Positions 39,544 to 48,294 of a stretch of 64,000 bases of DNA are shown here, piece after piece (positions within the stretch are counted from its first letter, which is position 1; every line of letters begins with the position of its first letter). Source of the stretch: Clostridiales bacterium CHKCI006 (lineage in GTDB: Bacteria > Bacillota_I > Bacilli_A > Erysipelotrichales > Coprobacillaceae); assembly GCA_900018345.1 (NCBI GenBank), contig FCNA01000020.1:1-64000 (forward strand). The letters run 5' to 3'. Under the pieces are notes generated by a model that was given only the letters and a program-made list of their open reading frames with translations, had not been told where the DNA came from and ran no database searches. Both the position numbers and the translations under genes were made by a program.

Positions 39544-41267
39544 GAAAGAAGATCATATGTGTATTCATCGTACTGTGCCTGTCACTCACAGCCTGAGCGA
39601 AGTCGACGCAGGACGCTCCCCCTACCGACAATACCGCTTCTGTTGAAGTGGACTTTGCGAGTACGGATGAAGAAATGTTTACCAATCGAGATCTGGATGC
39701 TTCTTATGATCCGATTACCTGTATCCAAGTGGCTTTCAATGGCGATCAGATCACCGCGACGTCGGACAGTGTTCAGATTAGCGGCACAACCATCACCCTG
39801 ACCGAAGAAGCCACGTATCTCATATCAGGTACGTTGGATGATGGCATGCTGATCATCGATGCCGATGAGAACGCCAAGCTTCAATTAGTCTTGAATGGTG
39901 TGGATATCCACAGTCAAACCATGGCACCCCTGTATATACGAACAGCTGATAAGGTGTTCATCACGCTGGCTGATGGAACGACCAATACATTATCGAACGG
40001 CGGGACGATCACTTCTCCATCCGGACATGGTATTGTCTGTAAGGATGATCTTGTCATAACCGGCGGGGTGGTATCGATCAAATCTGCAGCGCATGGAATC
40101 GATGCCAATGACAGCGTACGCATGACAGGGAATGTTCAGTTGGCCATTCAGGCAGGGAAGGATGGGATCCATGTGGACAATAGTGAGGATGCCTCATTGG
40201 GATTTCTTTATATCTCCCAGGGTCAGCTAAACATTGAGGCAGAAGGAGATGGCGTGAGTGCGAGTGCATCTATACAGATTGAAGATGGTGACTTTGAGAT
40301 ACTTGCCGGTGGAGGGAATACCAATGGCGAACAGGAAAACTCAGAGAACTGGGGAAATTTTGGAGGGCGTGGTGAAGAGCTGAACCCCATCGATCCTCAT
40401 GACCATTCCTCTAATCGAGACGATGCAATGGTAAGACCGACGGCCAATATTCTGATGACAACAACAGAAGAAAACGGATCCAGCATGAAAGGCTTCAAAG
40501 CAGGAAGTGGCCTTTTGATCAACGGTGGGACCTTCAATATTGACTCTGCCGATGATGCTTTGCATACCAATACGTCTATGTATATCAGCGCCGGAATATT
40601 CGAGTTAGCCAGCGGAGATGATGCCTTGCATGCCGATGAAAGTTTGCTTATTCTAGATGGCAGTATTCATGTTTCCACATGCTATGAGGGAATTGAAGGA
40701 TTAACAGTGGTGATCGAGGGTGGCAGCATTGATCTGGTCGCTACGGATGATGGGATCAATGCCGCTGGTGGTGTCGATACGAGTGGCTCTGCAGGCGGAC
40801 GAGATGGTATGTTTGGTGGTAATCCAACATCCTCTAATGGTAATGGCAGTATTCAGATTTCTGGCGGAACTATTCAGATTCAGGCCAGCGGGGATGGAAT
40901 TGATGCCAATGGAACCCTGGTCATCTCCGGTGGTTCGACAACGATCATTGGAGCGACACAAGGGGATACCTCCATTTTGGATTACGATACATCTGCCACC
41001 ATCACAGGAGGAACCTTCATAGGAACAGGGGCATCCGGGATGACCCAAACTTTCAGTAATTCCACTTGTGGTGTTGTAACGGTTGATGTAGGGAATCAGT
41101 CCGCCGGAACGGAAATCGGCTTGTATGATGCAGATGGGAATACCATTCTCACTTATACACCGGAAGAAGATTTTCAAATGCTCATTTTAAGTAGTCCTCA
41201 ACTGGCTTTGCAGGAAAGTTATACCTTAATGGTCGGTACAACGCGTCAAACCGTGCGTACCAGTTAA
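39540..41267 (+). pseudogene. Cthe_2159/DUF4353-like carbohydrate-binding lipoprotein with TGA at the lipobox Cys
   Basis: From ATG 39540 the frame reads a lipoprotein signal (RKKIICVFIVLCLSLTA) and then TGA at 39594-39596, exactly where the lipobox Cys should be, before continuing as AKSTQDAPPTDNTASVE without further stops. The body is a DUF4353 carbohydrate-binding beta-helix (ITLTEEATYLISGTLDDGML, LVLNGVDIHSQ, GIDANDSVRMTG, SADDALHTNTS and many similar turns). A single base change (TGC/TGT to TGA) would abolish translation. The downstream frame (from about 39648) has no signal peptide. It completes the VTC-DUF4956 operon. Confidence 0.8.
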
Positions 41268-41560
41268 AATGTAGTCTATAAAAACAATGATAATATGTCA
41301 AATTATAGAGTAAATGATAGTTAAATAATGGCAATTGACGAAAAAACGAAAAACGCTGGAAAATCTAGACTTTTTCGTTCAAACATTATACAATGATATA
41401 TATGAATTTAAGAATGATATAATTAACAAAAATCAAATGATTAGGGTGATAAGATTACTGAAAGAAATTTCCTGAAATATCGTTCTGGACTGGTTGAAAA
41501 CGTGCGATCTTACTTTCGCTGATCTTTATTGATGTATGGATAAATAGGGGGGATGAAAGT

Positions 41561-41755
41561 ATGTTTATTAAAGCTGTTCCAAATAATAGAGGTAAAAAAG
41601 GAACATACTATTGTTCATTAGTTGAATCTTATCGTGAGGCAGGTAAAGTCAAGCATCGTACCATCCAGAAATTCGGTTTGGTTGACAAGGAAGGAGTCGA
41701 GCTATTAAAAGCGAAATATGCCTATTTAATCAGACAGCCTAAAAGAAAGAAATAG
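41561..41755 (+). CDS. Small stand-alone protein like an IS1634-type transposase N-terminus, copy 1
   Basis: A 64-residue protein behind AGGGGGGATG: FIKAVPNNRGKKGTYYCSLV, ESYREAGKVKHRTIQKFGLV, then LLKAKYAYLIRQPKRKK. The pattern (aromatic YY, S/LVESYR, GKVKxRT, KFG) matches the first about 50 residues of IS1634/IS4-family transposases, but the catalytic domain is absent and the gene ends cleanly with its own terminator. A close paralogue lies at 45,393. It may be a domesticated or decoy domain, for instance a nucleic-acid-binding regulator. Function unknown. Confidence 0.75.
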   Translation: MFIKAVPNNRGKKGTYYCSLVESYREAGKVKHRTIQKFGLVDKEGVELLKAKYAYLIRQPKRKK

Positions 41756-41766
41756 GCTGTTTTTTT
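41734..41766 (+). terminator. Terminator overlapping the end of small gene copy 1
   Basis: ACAGCCT (41734-41740) pairs with AGGCTGT (41754-41760), then TTTTTT. Confidence 0.75.
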
Positions 41767-42180
41767 GCGCCTTACTTAATGATCGAGGCAGATAAACATC
41801 GGATAGGTGGTTATATTTGTATATAAAGCCGGAATTATAAGTGGCAATTTATATCGTAAAATAAAAAATAAAGTCTCAATTGTAGTGTAGTAAATAAAAC
41901 ATAAAAAGCATTTTGGATCCGCTGTTCGGACTAGAGATGGTTTTTTTTAACTACGTAGAGGATGATAAAATGATCACTTGATTTGAGAAAAAATAAATTA
42001 TTACCGTAATAATTTTGACATAAATGCTGGAAAAACTAGGAAATTTCGTGCGCCAAAAAAATACCCTCATTGTAGTGAAGATGTATCATATAGCAGACGA
42101 ATCAATACGTATATTTATTATATAACGGCTGAACGGAAATGTCTACATTGTCGGGCGGACTGAATCGATACCAGAAAGGA
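41767..42180. other. Gap before the repeat surface protein; zinc-knuckle-like remnant
   Basis: AT-rich and mostly without coding sense. At about 42,063-42,165 one frame reads YPHCSEDVSYSRRINTYI then ERKCLHCRAD-stop, two CxxC-like pairs with the first Cys of one pair changed. It looks like the end of a lost zinc-ribbon protein. No start codon or ribosome site. Confidence 0.35.
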
Positions 42181-42196
42181 AAGAGAGGAGAAGAAA

Positions 42197-44770
42197 ATGA
42201 TGAGAAAGAGATTTGCGAAAGCAGCTCTGGCTAGTGTGCTTGCTGTATCCATGGCTGCCACAGCAACGAACTGGGTCGCTCCAAATGCTTTCGTAGAAGT
42301 TGCTCATGCTGAAGAAACGGTCACTATGAACATTCAGTTCAAAGATGGCGAAGAAGTGGTAGCTGGCGGTGATTACTCAGTTCCAGCAGGTGTACAGAAT
42401 TATTCTGTTTTACAGCAGTATGTTCCTGATGGGTATCAGATGATGGTATCAGGCGATTTCATGGCAGAAGAAGGCGGAAAATTAGTTATCAATGTTCAAA
42501 AAATGGCCACGATGAACATTCAGTTCAAAGATGGCGATGAAGTGATCGCAGGTGGCGATTACACAATCCCAGCCGGTGTGCAGAATTACTCAGTATTAGA
42601 ACAGTATGTTCCTGCAGGCTATAAGATGACTGCTTCTGGTGATTTCTACGCAAGCGATGGTGAAAAACTTGAAGTGAACATCGAAAAGATCATTACTGAT
42701 GTCACAATGAACATTCAGTTTAAAGATGGTGATGAAGTTGTAGCTGGTGGCGACTATACGGTTCCGGCTGGAGTTCAGAATTATTCTGTTTTAGAACAGT
42801 ATGTTCCTGCAGGCTATAAGATGACTGCTTCTGGTGATTTCATGGCTGAAGAAGGCGGAAAACTCGTTATCAATATTGAAAAAATCAGTACAACTGTAAC
42901 GATGAACATTCAGTTCAAAGCTGGCGATGAAGTGATTGCCGGTGGTGACTATTTTGTACCTGCCGGTGTACAGAATTATGCTATCTTACAGCAGTATGTT
43001 CCAGCGGGATATAAAATGAGCGTCTCTGGCGATTTCATGGCTGAAGAAGGCGGAAAATTAGTTATCACAATTGAAAAAATTGTTACAAGCACAACTTTAC
43101 ATTTCGTATTTGTTGATGAAGAAGGAAACAATCTTGGCGGCGGCGATTATGTTGTAGACCAGGATGGCGACGGTATCTTTAACTGGAGCGAAGTGCAGCT
43201 TCCAGAAGGATATAAACTCATTGTTTCTGGTGATGCTTTCGTTAAAGATTACGCATCCGGTACCAATGAAGTGGTTGTTGAAAAGATTGCAAAAGCTTCA
43301 ATCATTAATGTGACATTCGTTGATGCAGCTGGAAATGTTTTAGGTGGCGGCGATTTCTTTGTTGATGCTGATGGTGATGGCATCTTCAACTTAAGTGAAA
43401 TTGAGGCGCCTGCTGGTTATAAAACGACCTTGACCGGTGATCAGTTTGTCAGTGATTATGTTGATGGAAAGACGGTAACCGTTGAAAAAATCAACAAAGG
43501 GACAATTATCAATGTTGTTTATAAAGATGCTCAGGGCAGAAACCTTGGCGGTGGTGATTACATCGTTGACTTAGATGGTGACGGTATCGCGAATTATAGT
43601 GAACTGCCATTACCTGAAGGGTATCAGTTAACTGAAACGGGTGATTTCTTTGTCAATGAAGGTACAAGCTATACAGTGACTTTGAAACGTGCAGGTGCTG
43701 CAATTATCCACGTTCAGTTTGTCAGTGATGGTGGCAAGGTGCTTGGCGGTGGCGATTACTTCGTCGATGCTGATGGTGACGGTATTGCCAATTACAGTGA
43801 ACTGACTTTACCAGAAGGTTATGAATTAATCGAAACGGGTGACTTCTTCGTTGATACTGATCAAGATTATGTCATCACTGTTTCTAAGATCATCGAAGGT
43901 ACGATCATTAATGTTGTTTACGTAGACAAAGATGGTAATGTTCTTGGTGGTGGCGATTACTTCGTTGACGCTGATGATGACGGTATCGCTAATTACAGCG
44001 AATTGACTTTACCAGAAGGTTATGAATTGATCGTAACAGGTGATTTCTTTGTCAATCCAAATCATTCTTACACCATTGAATTACAGAAGATTCAAAAAGG
44101 CACAATGATCAATGTTGTTTTCGAAGATGAAGAAGGCAACCATTTAGGTGGTGGCGATTATATCGTTGATGAAGATGGCGATGGTATTGCGAACTACAGT
44201 GAATTAGATCTGCCTGTAGGATATGAATTAATTGTAACGGGTGACTTCTTCGTTGAAGAAGGCGAATCTTACACGATTGTTTTAAAGATGAGAGAAACTG
44301 TTCTAACAGTGACTTTTGAAGATACTGAAGGTAACGTAGTTGATACAGTGACTCTGAAAGCAGGTCAGCCTGGTTCTCCAGAAGAGACTTATGCTTTTGT
44401 CTTAGGTGAACACTTCAATTTACCAGAAGGCTATCAGTTAGCTGAAGGGGTTGATCAGGTAACAACCATTGAAATTCCTTATGGTTCTGTTGGCGGTCAT
44501 ACAATGATCGTTGAAAAGATGGCAGAGGAACCAGGTGAAACACCTGAGGAGCCTACTGATCCTGAAAAACCAGGAGAAACACCTGATGATCCGGATGTCA
44601 CAGTAGATCCTAGTGAACCTACAGATACGCCTGAAACAAGCGAACCAGCTGAAACAGACGACACACCAAAAACGGGTGATACGATGATGATGCCTTACTA
44701 TGCAGCCTTTGGTGCAGGTATCAGCTTACTGGCTATGCTTTTATTAGTAAGAAGACGTCTTGTTAAATAA
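42197..44770 (+). CDS. Large repeat surface protein with sortase-type anchor
   Basis: An 857-residue cell-wall protein. The signal peptide (RFAKAALASVLAVSMAATAT) is cut near AHAEE. Four A-type repeats of about 62 residues (TMNIQFKDGDEV, GGDYTVPAGVQNYSVLEQYV, PAGYKM, SGDFMAEEGGKL) are followed by six B-type repeats of about 66 residues (INVVYVDKDGNVLGGGDYFV, DADGDGIANYSEL, LPEGYELIVTGDFF). Each B repeat has a DxDxDGxxxxxE-like loop typical of calcium binding. A Pro/Glu/Thr spacer and TPKTGD, a membrane helix and RRRLVK tail follow, a sortase signal variant of LPxTG. GGAGAAG precedes the ATG. Probable adhesin or S-layer-like stalk. Confidence 0.9.
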   Translation: MMRKRFAKAALASVLAVSMAATATNWVAPNAFVEVAHAEETVTMNIQFKDGEEVVAGGDYSVPAGVQNYSVLQQYVPDGYQMMVSGDFMAEEGGKLVINVQKMATMNIQFKDGDEVIAGGDYTIPAGVQNYSVLEQYVPAGYKMTASGDFYASDGEKLEVNIEKIITDVTMNIQFKDGDEVVAGGDYTVPAGVQNYSVLEQYVPAGYKMTASGDFMAEEGGKLVINIEKISTTVTMNIQFKAGDEVIAGGDYFVPAGVQNYAILQQYVPAGYKMSVSGDFMAEEGGKLVITIEKIVTSTTLHFVFVDEEGNNLGGGDYVVDQDGDGIFNWSEVQLPEGYKLIVSGDAFVKDYASGTNEVVVEKIAKASIINVTFVDAAGNVLGGGDFFVDADGDGIFNLSEIEAPAGYKTTLTGDQFVSDYVDGKTVTVEKINKGTIINVVYKDAQGRNLGGGDYIVDLDGDGIANYSELPLPEGYQLTETGDFFVNEGTSYTVTLKRAGAAIIHVQFVSDGGKVLGGGDYFVDADGDGIANYSELTLPEGYELIETGDFFVDTDQDYVITVSKIIEGTIINVVYVDKDGNVLGGGDYFVDADDDGIANYSELTLPEGYELIVTGDFFVNPNHSYTIELQKIQKGTMINVVFEDEEGNHLGGGDYIVDEDGDGIANYSELDLPVGYELIVTGDFFVEEGESYTIVLKMRETVLTVTFEDTEGNVVDTVTLKAGQPGSPEETYAFVLGEHFNLPEGYQLAEGVDQVTTIEIPYGSVGGHTMIVEKMAEEPGETPEEPTDPEKPGETPDDPDVTVDPSEPTDTPETSEPAETDDTPKTGDTMMMPYYAAFGAGISLLAMLLLVRRRLVK

Positions 44771-44789
44771 GCAAGAAACATATAAAACC

Positions 44790-44824
44790 AATATTGCCAG
44801 AGGAAATTCTTCTGGCAATATTTT
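44790..44824 (+). terminator. Terminator of the surface protein gene
   Basis: AATATTGCCAGA and TCTGGCAATATT form a 12-bp stem around GGAAATTC, followed by TTTTG. Confidence 0.85.
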
Positions 44825-44838
44825 GTCATGGGGGCAAT

Positions 44839-45393
44839 ATGAAGGAATTAATGATTAAGCTGCTGGCCGTTGTTTTAGCGATGTTTTGTCTAGTGGGGTG
44901 TGGGTCTTCTAAAAATGAGGTGCCACCGTACGAGGGACAAAACACCCTAGGGTATGGCTATATGTATGATCGGATTCCGGATTCGAATGAGTCGTATTCA
45001 AATGAAGAGATGTCTTTCATTCAAAAAGGAATCCTCGCTTGGGCGAGAGGAAGTTTATTGTTAGATAATCAGCAGAGTGAAGATCTGAATGCACAGAGCT
45101 TCGATTCTTTGATCGTGGATGCCGATGATCGCAGCAGGATTCAGGATGATCGTGCGAATACGGAAACAGTCCAGATCGACAATATGGCTGTTCAATTACA
45201 AAAAGCGGTGCGCACGAAATATCAGGATAAAGAAGTAGGTAAGGTGCATTGCACGATTGAATTGACTGGTCAGCGTAATGGTCAGGATATGAATCGAACC
45301 TATACGCTGGTTTTGCTGATTCATTATGCCAATTCACAAATGTCTATTTATGAGATCGGTGAGATTGATTTCACTGAGGCAGGAGAAGCCTGA
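44839..45393 (+). CDS. Hypothetical lipoprotein
   Basis: Start at ATG 44839 behind GGGGG, at once giving a lipoprotein signal (IKLLAVVLAMFCLVGCGSS, lipobox LVGC). The 184-residue product has an acidic, Asn/Gln-rich mature part (MYDRIPDSNESYSNEEMSFI, VHCTIELTGQRNGQDMNRTY) with a probable alpha/beta fold of about 130 residues. Family not recognised. Its stop overlaps the ATG of the second small transposase-like gene (TGATG), so they are translated together. The longer frame from 44794 lies inside the preceding terminator and is rejected. Confidence 0.82.
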   Translation: MKELMIKLLAVVLAMFCLVGCGSSKNEVPPYEGQNTLGYGYMYDRIPDSNESYSNEEMSFIQKGILAWARGSLLLDNQQSEDLNAQSFDSLIVDADDRSRIQDDRANTETVQIDNMAVQLQKAVRTKYQDKEVGKVHCTIELTGQRNGQDMNRTYTLVLLIHYANSQMSIYEIGEIDFTEAGEA

Positions 45394-45593
45394 TGTTTAT
45401 CAAAGTCATCCCCAACAATCGGGGAAAAAAGGGAACATACTATTGTCAGCTAGTGGAATCTTATCGTGATCATGGTAAGATCAGACATCGTACTTATTTA
45501 AAATTTGGTTTAATGAACGAAGAACAGGTACAGTTATTAAAGGCGGAGTATGCGCATTTATTAAAACAACCACATCGACGTAAAAAGGAGTAG
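45393..45593 (+). CDS. Small stand-alone transposase-N-terminus-like protein, copy 2
   Basis: A 66-residue paralogue of the protein at 41,561-41,755: FIKVIPNNRGKKGTYYCQLV, ESYRDHGKIRHRTYLKFGLM, LLKAEYAHLLKQPHRRKKE. The two are about 70 percent alike by eye over the whole length. It overlaps the upstream lipoprotein gene, so it belongs to an operon and is not a stray fragment. Conservation of length, start and basic tail in both copies argues for a kept function. Function unknown. Confidence 0.75.
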   Translation: MFIKVIPNNRGKKGTYYCQLVESYRDHGKIRHRTYLKFGLMNEEQVQLLKAEYAHLLKQPHRRKKE

Positions 45594-45628
45594 AGCGTTT
45601 GAACCTCATGATTCAAACGCTCTGTTTT
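45592..45628 (+). terminator. Terminator after small gene copy 2
   Basis: AGAGCGTTTGAA and TTCAAACGCTCT form a 12-bp perfect stem, followed by GTTTT. Confidence 0.85.
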
Positions 45629-45681
45629 CGTGTTGAGATGTATCGCGCGGTGATGAGAAGACCATTGATTGCGATGCCATC

Positions 45682-45709
45682 AAAAAAAGCGGCCTGTTTT
45701 AAGCCGCTT
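45682..45709 (-). terminator. Terminator of the ROK kinase gene
   Basis: On the minus strand AAGCGGC and GCCGCTT pair and are followed by TTTTTTT; it overlaps the stop codon. Confidence 0.8.
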
Positions 45710-46613
45710 CAGATAAATCAAAGAAGTTTTTGAGTGCACCGATCAGATTGGCGTCATTATTAAACTGACAGCGGTCCACTTCTGGTTTACACATTGGGAT
45801 CATATGCTGGTATTTTTCGTAGTATGCGTCAACCCCTTGACGAATGCTGTCAATCAGAATATCCTGAGCGCTGATACCGCCACCGATGCAGTATTTTTGT
45901 ACATCCAGAACACATTGCAGGTCGTAGATGGCTGTGACAGCATTTTCTACGAAGGTATCAAAAATGGCTTTGGCTTTGTCATTGCCCTTATGCAAAGCCT
46001 GGAAGAAGATCTTGCCATTGACTTCTTCGACTGGGAGATTCATGGCTTTGGCATAAGGGTGAACTAAACCGCTTGGGGTACCATTAATATTGGCCCACCA
46101 GCCGGCTGCGAGTGTTGCAGGATGGAAATCCGTAGTTAAAACAGAGAATTCACCAGCGGCACCATTCCAGCCACGCCAAAGCTGTCTATTCAACATGATG
46201 CCTCCGCCAATGCCGGTTCCTAGAATCAGTACCACACCATCACGCACATCTTTCAGATTGCCCTTCCACATTTCGGCTAAGCAGGCGGCTTTGCCATCGT
46301 TCTCAATAAATGTCGTGATACCAAAGCGTTTCTCAAACTCTCCTTTGACATCCGTATTAGAAAGATAGCCTAAAGCACCGCTCGTATAAGCATAGCCTTT
46401 TTCACGATCCAAACGACCAGGCATGCTCAACGCGATTCCTTCAATACGATCTTTGTACTGAGGAACAATGGTGGCCATCGCTTCGAAGAAAGGTTCTGCA
46501 TCTTTGGCATGAACAGCGGGGATCTCTCCTTTTTCAATGAAGTTCGCTTCTGCATCCATTAAAGCATATTTAAAAGCGGTACCCCCGATATCAATGACTA
46601 AATATTGTTTCAT
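45699..46613 (-). CDS. ROK-family sugar kinase
   Basis: A 304-residue kinase: ATP-binding start YLVIDIGGTAFKYALMD, sugar/ATP site FIENDGKAACLAEMWKG (catalytic Asp), GVVLILGTGIGGGIMLN and YCIGGGISAQD. The ROK zinc motif CxCGxxGCxE is absent; GEFSVLTTDFHP stands in its place. This occurs in the zinc-less branch that includes beta-glucoside and other sugar kinases. So it should phosphorylate a hexose or glycoside, not certainly glucose. AGGAGG precedes the ATG. It is a single gene with its own terminator, convergent with the preceding operon. Confidence 0.88.
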   Translation of the reverse strand: MKQYLVIDIGGTAFKYALMDAEANFIEKGEIPAVHAKDAEPFFEAMATIVPQYKDRIEGIALSMPGRLDREKGYAYTSGALGYLSNTDVKGEFEKRFGITTFIENDGKAACLAEMWKGNLKDVRDGVVLILGTGIGGGIMLNRQLWRGWNGAAGEFSVLTTDFHPATLAAGWWANINGTPSGLVHPYAKAMNLPVEEVNGKIFFQALHKGNDKAKAIFDTFVENAVTAIYDLQCVLDVQKYCIGGGISAQDILIDSIRQGVDAYYEKYQHMIPMCKPEVDRCQFNNDANLIGALKNFFDLSEAA

Positions 46614-46699
46614 TTCACAATTCCTCCTCTTATAAAATTATTTTACCATTTTTCAGTGAAAGCGTAAACAAAAAAGATGAAGCCAGGCGAAGCAAAGAC

Positions 46700-46728
46700 T
46701 TGCTTTAAACAGCAAAAAGGCTTATAAT
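46700..46728 (+). promoter_or_regulatory. Promoter of the DUF134-NifX gene
   Basis: TTGCTT (46700-46705), 17-bp spacer, TATAAT (46723-46728), 36 bp before the chosen ATG. Confidence 0.7.
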
Positions 46729-46763
46729 ATTATCGACATATGTCGGAAACAATGGAGGTGACT

Positions 46764-47483
46764 ATGCCTAGACCTCATAAATGCCGCCTGGTCAGTGAAC
46801 TGCCGGATTATGAGTGCTTTCGCCCGGATGGGATCCCGGTCAAGGAAAGTGTCGTTTTGAGCTGTGATGAATATGAAGTCATTCGTTTAGTAGACTTTGA
46901 GCAGTGTACGCATGCCATGTGTGCAAAGCGGATGGGGATCTCACGAACGACGGTAACTGAGATTTATGGAGCGGCACGCTATAAATTAGCGGATTGTTTA
47001 GTGAATGGAAAAATTTTAGAAATCAAGGGCGGAAATTATCGTTATGTTAAGGAAAAGACGAAACCTGTTTCCGTTCAAATCGAAAAGAAGGAGAGAAATG
47101 CAATGCGTGTAGCAGTCACTTATGAAAACGGTCAGATCTTTCAGCCTTTTGGCCGTACAGAAACATTTAAATTATATGATCTGAAGGATGACAAGATCAT
47201 ACAGACCAGCCTGCTGGATACAAATGGACAAGGGCATGGGGCTCTTGCTTCTGTCTTGAAAGAAGCAAAAGTCGATGTGCTGATCTGTGGTGGGATCGGC
47301 CAGGGAGCTAGAGACAGACTGGCTGCTGCTGGGATCCAGATCATCGGCGGCTGCAGTGGCCAGGCGGATCTGGTCATGGAGGATTACCGCTCTGGAAAAT
47401 TGCAGGATGATCCTGAGGCACGTTGTGGGTGCCATCATCATGAAGACGAACATCATTGCGGTCATGAATGCCATCATGAATAA
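46764..47483 (+). CDS. DUF134-NifX/NafY fusion with His/Cys-rich tail
   Basis: A 239-residue fusion. Residues 1-85 are a DUF134 DNA-binding domain (MPRPHKCRLVSELP, LSCDEYEVIRLVDFEQCTHA, RMGISRTTVTEIYGAARYKL). Residues 115-220 are a dinitrogenase Fe-Mo cofactor-type domain (MRVAVTYENGQIFQPFGRTE, VLICGGIGQGARDRLAAAGI). The last about 20 residues are almost all His, Cys, Asp and Glu (CGCHHHEDEHHCGHECHHE), a likely metal-binding tail. ATG 46764 is chosen because GGAGG lies 5 bases before it. The family is usually linked to ATPases of the MRP/NifH type; none is near. Probably a metal- or redox-sensing regulator. Confidence 0.88.
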   Translation: MPRPHKCRLVSELPDYECFRPDGIPVKESVVLSCDEYEVIRLVDFEQCTHAMCAKRMGISRTTVTEIYGAARYKLADCLVNGKILEIKGGNYRYVKEKTKPVSVQIEKKERNAMRVAVTYENGQIFQPFGRTETFKLYDLKDDKIIQTSLLDTNGQGHGALASVLKEAKVDVLICGGIGQGARDRLAAAGIQIIGGCSGQADLVMEDYRSGKLQDDPEARCGCHHHEDEHHCGHECHHE

Positions 47484-47488
47484 ACAGT

Positions 47489-47522
47489 AAAAACAGGGGA
47501 TGAATTGCTTTCCCCTGTTTTC
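47489..47522. terminator. Bidirectional terminator between DUF134-NifX and HAD genes
   Basis: AAAACAGGGG and CCCCTGTTTT pair around ATGAATTGCTTT; T-runs on both strands. Confidence 0.8.
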
Positions 47523-47523
47523 A

Positions 47524-48294
47524 TTATTTATTCAACATTTTACGGGCAAGGATCCCTGCCAGCAGAAGAACCCCGACGGCACCGGTAATCCCTGCGGCTG
47601 CCTTGGCATACTTCTTGATCGAACTTGGCTTTTCTTCAACGGTCTGCTGTTCGATCAGATAATCCTTGACGAGATCCAGACTATCCAGAATAGCTGTTGT
47701 CATTTGTGCATACTGTTCTTCCGGATATTTCATATCAGGAATACAGATGACTGGAATATTGGCACGGAAGGCAGCTTCGATTCCGGCCTCAGAGTCTTCC
47801 AGCACTAAGGCTTCATCCGGATTGACAAACAGCTTATCACAGGATTTCAAAAAGACCTCTGGATTCGGTTTGCCATTCGTTACCTCGTCACCACAAATAG
47901 AATCATCAAAATAATCTGTCAGATTCGCTGAGGCGAGGATCTTATCCACCCGATCACGGTTGCTGGAAGTGGCCACGATCGTCCGGTAATCATTTTTCTT
48001 TAAATACTGCAAGAGAGGAATCAATCCCTGTTTGAGTGGGACACCCTCTGTCTCAAAACGTTCTTCCATATAGGCATGTACGCGTTTGATGACCTGCTCA
48101 ATTGGAAAATCGTCACCATAGACATCATAAAAACGCTGGTAGATGCCTTTGACCGGTTTTCCCAATAAAGTAATGTAGAAGGCTTTATCAATGGTCAGTC
48201 CCATTTTGGCCAATTCATACTGGTAGCCTTCGAAAGTCACTCTTTCACTGTCAATCATCAATCCATCCATATCAAAAATGACGGCTTTAATCAT
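47524..48294 (-). CDS. HAD-family phosphatase with C-terminal membrane helix
   Basis: A 256-residue HAD hydrolase of the beta-phosphoglucomutase-like group: FDMDGLMIDSERVTFEGY (nucleophile Asp), TIVATSSNRDRVDK, DDSICGDEVTNGKPNPEVFL and VLEDSEAGIEAAF. After residue 215 it carries an extra segment with a membrane helix (AAGITGAVGVLLLAGILARK) not usual in the family, so the enzyme is probably tethered to the membrane. It overlaps the oxidoreductase gene by 8 bases. Substrate unknown, probably a sugar phosphate. Confidence 0.9.
   Translation of the reverse strand: MIKAVIFDMDGLMIDSERVTFEGYQYELAKMGLTIDKAFYITLLGKPVKGIYQRFYDVYGDDFPIEQVIKRVHAYMEERFETEGVPLKQGLIPLLQYLKKNDYRTIVATSSNRDRVDKILASANLTDYFDDSICGDEVTNGKPNPEVFLKSCDKLFVNPDEALVLEDSEAGIEAAFRANIPVICIPDMKYPEEQYAQMTTAILDSLDLVKDYLIEQQTVEEKPSSIKKYAKAAAGITGAVGVLLLAGILARKMLNK

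Noticed and set aside
39540-41267. UGA read as Trp (Mollicutes-type code)
   Set aside because: Many other genes here end in TGA at natural ends, and the position calls for Cys, not Trp.
42320-44300. Regularly spaced DNA repeats that could suggest a CRISPR array or tandem repeat
   Set aside because: They are in frame, about 186-200 bp apart, and encode the protein repeats of the surface protein.
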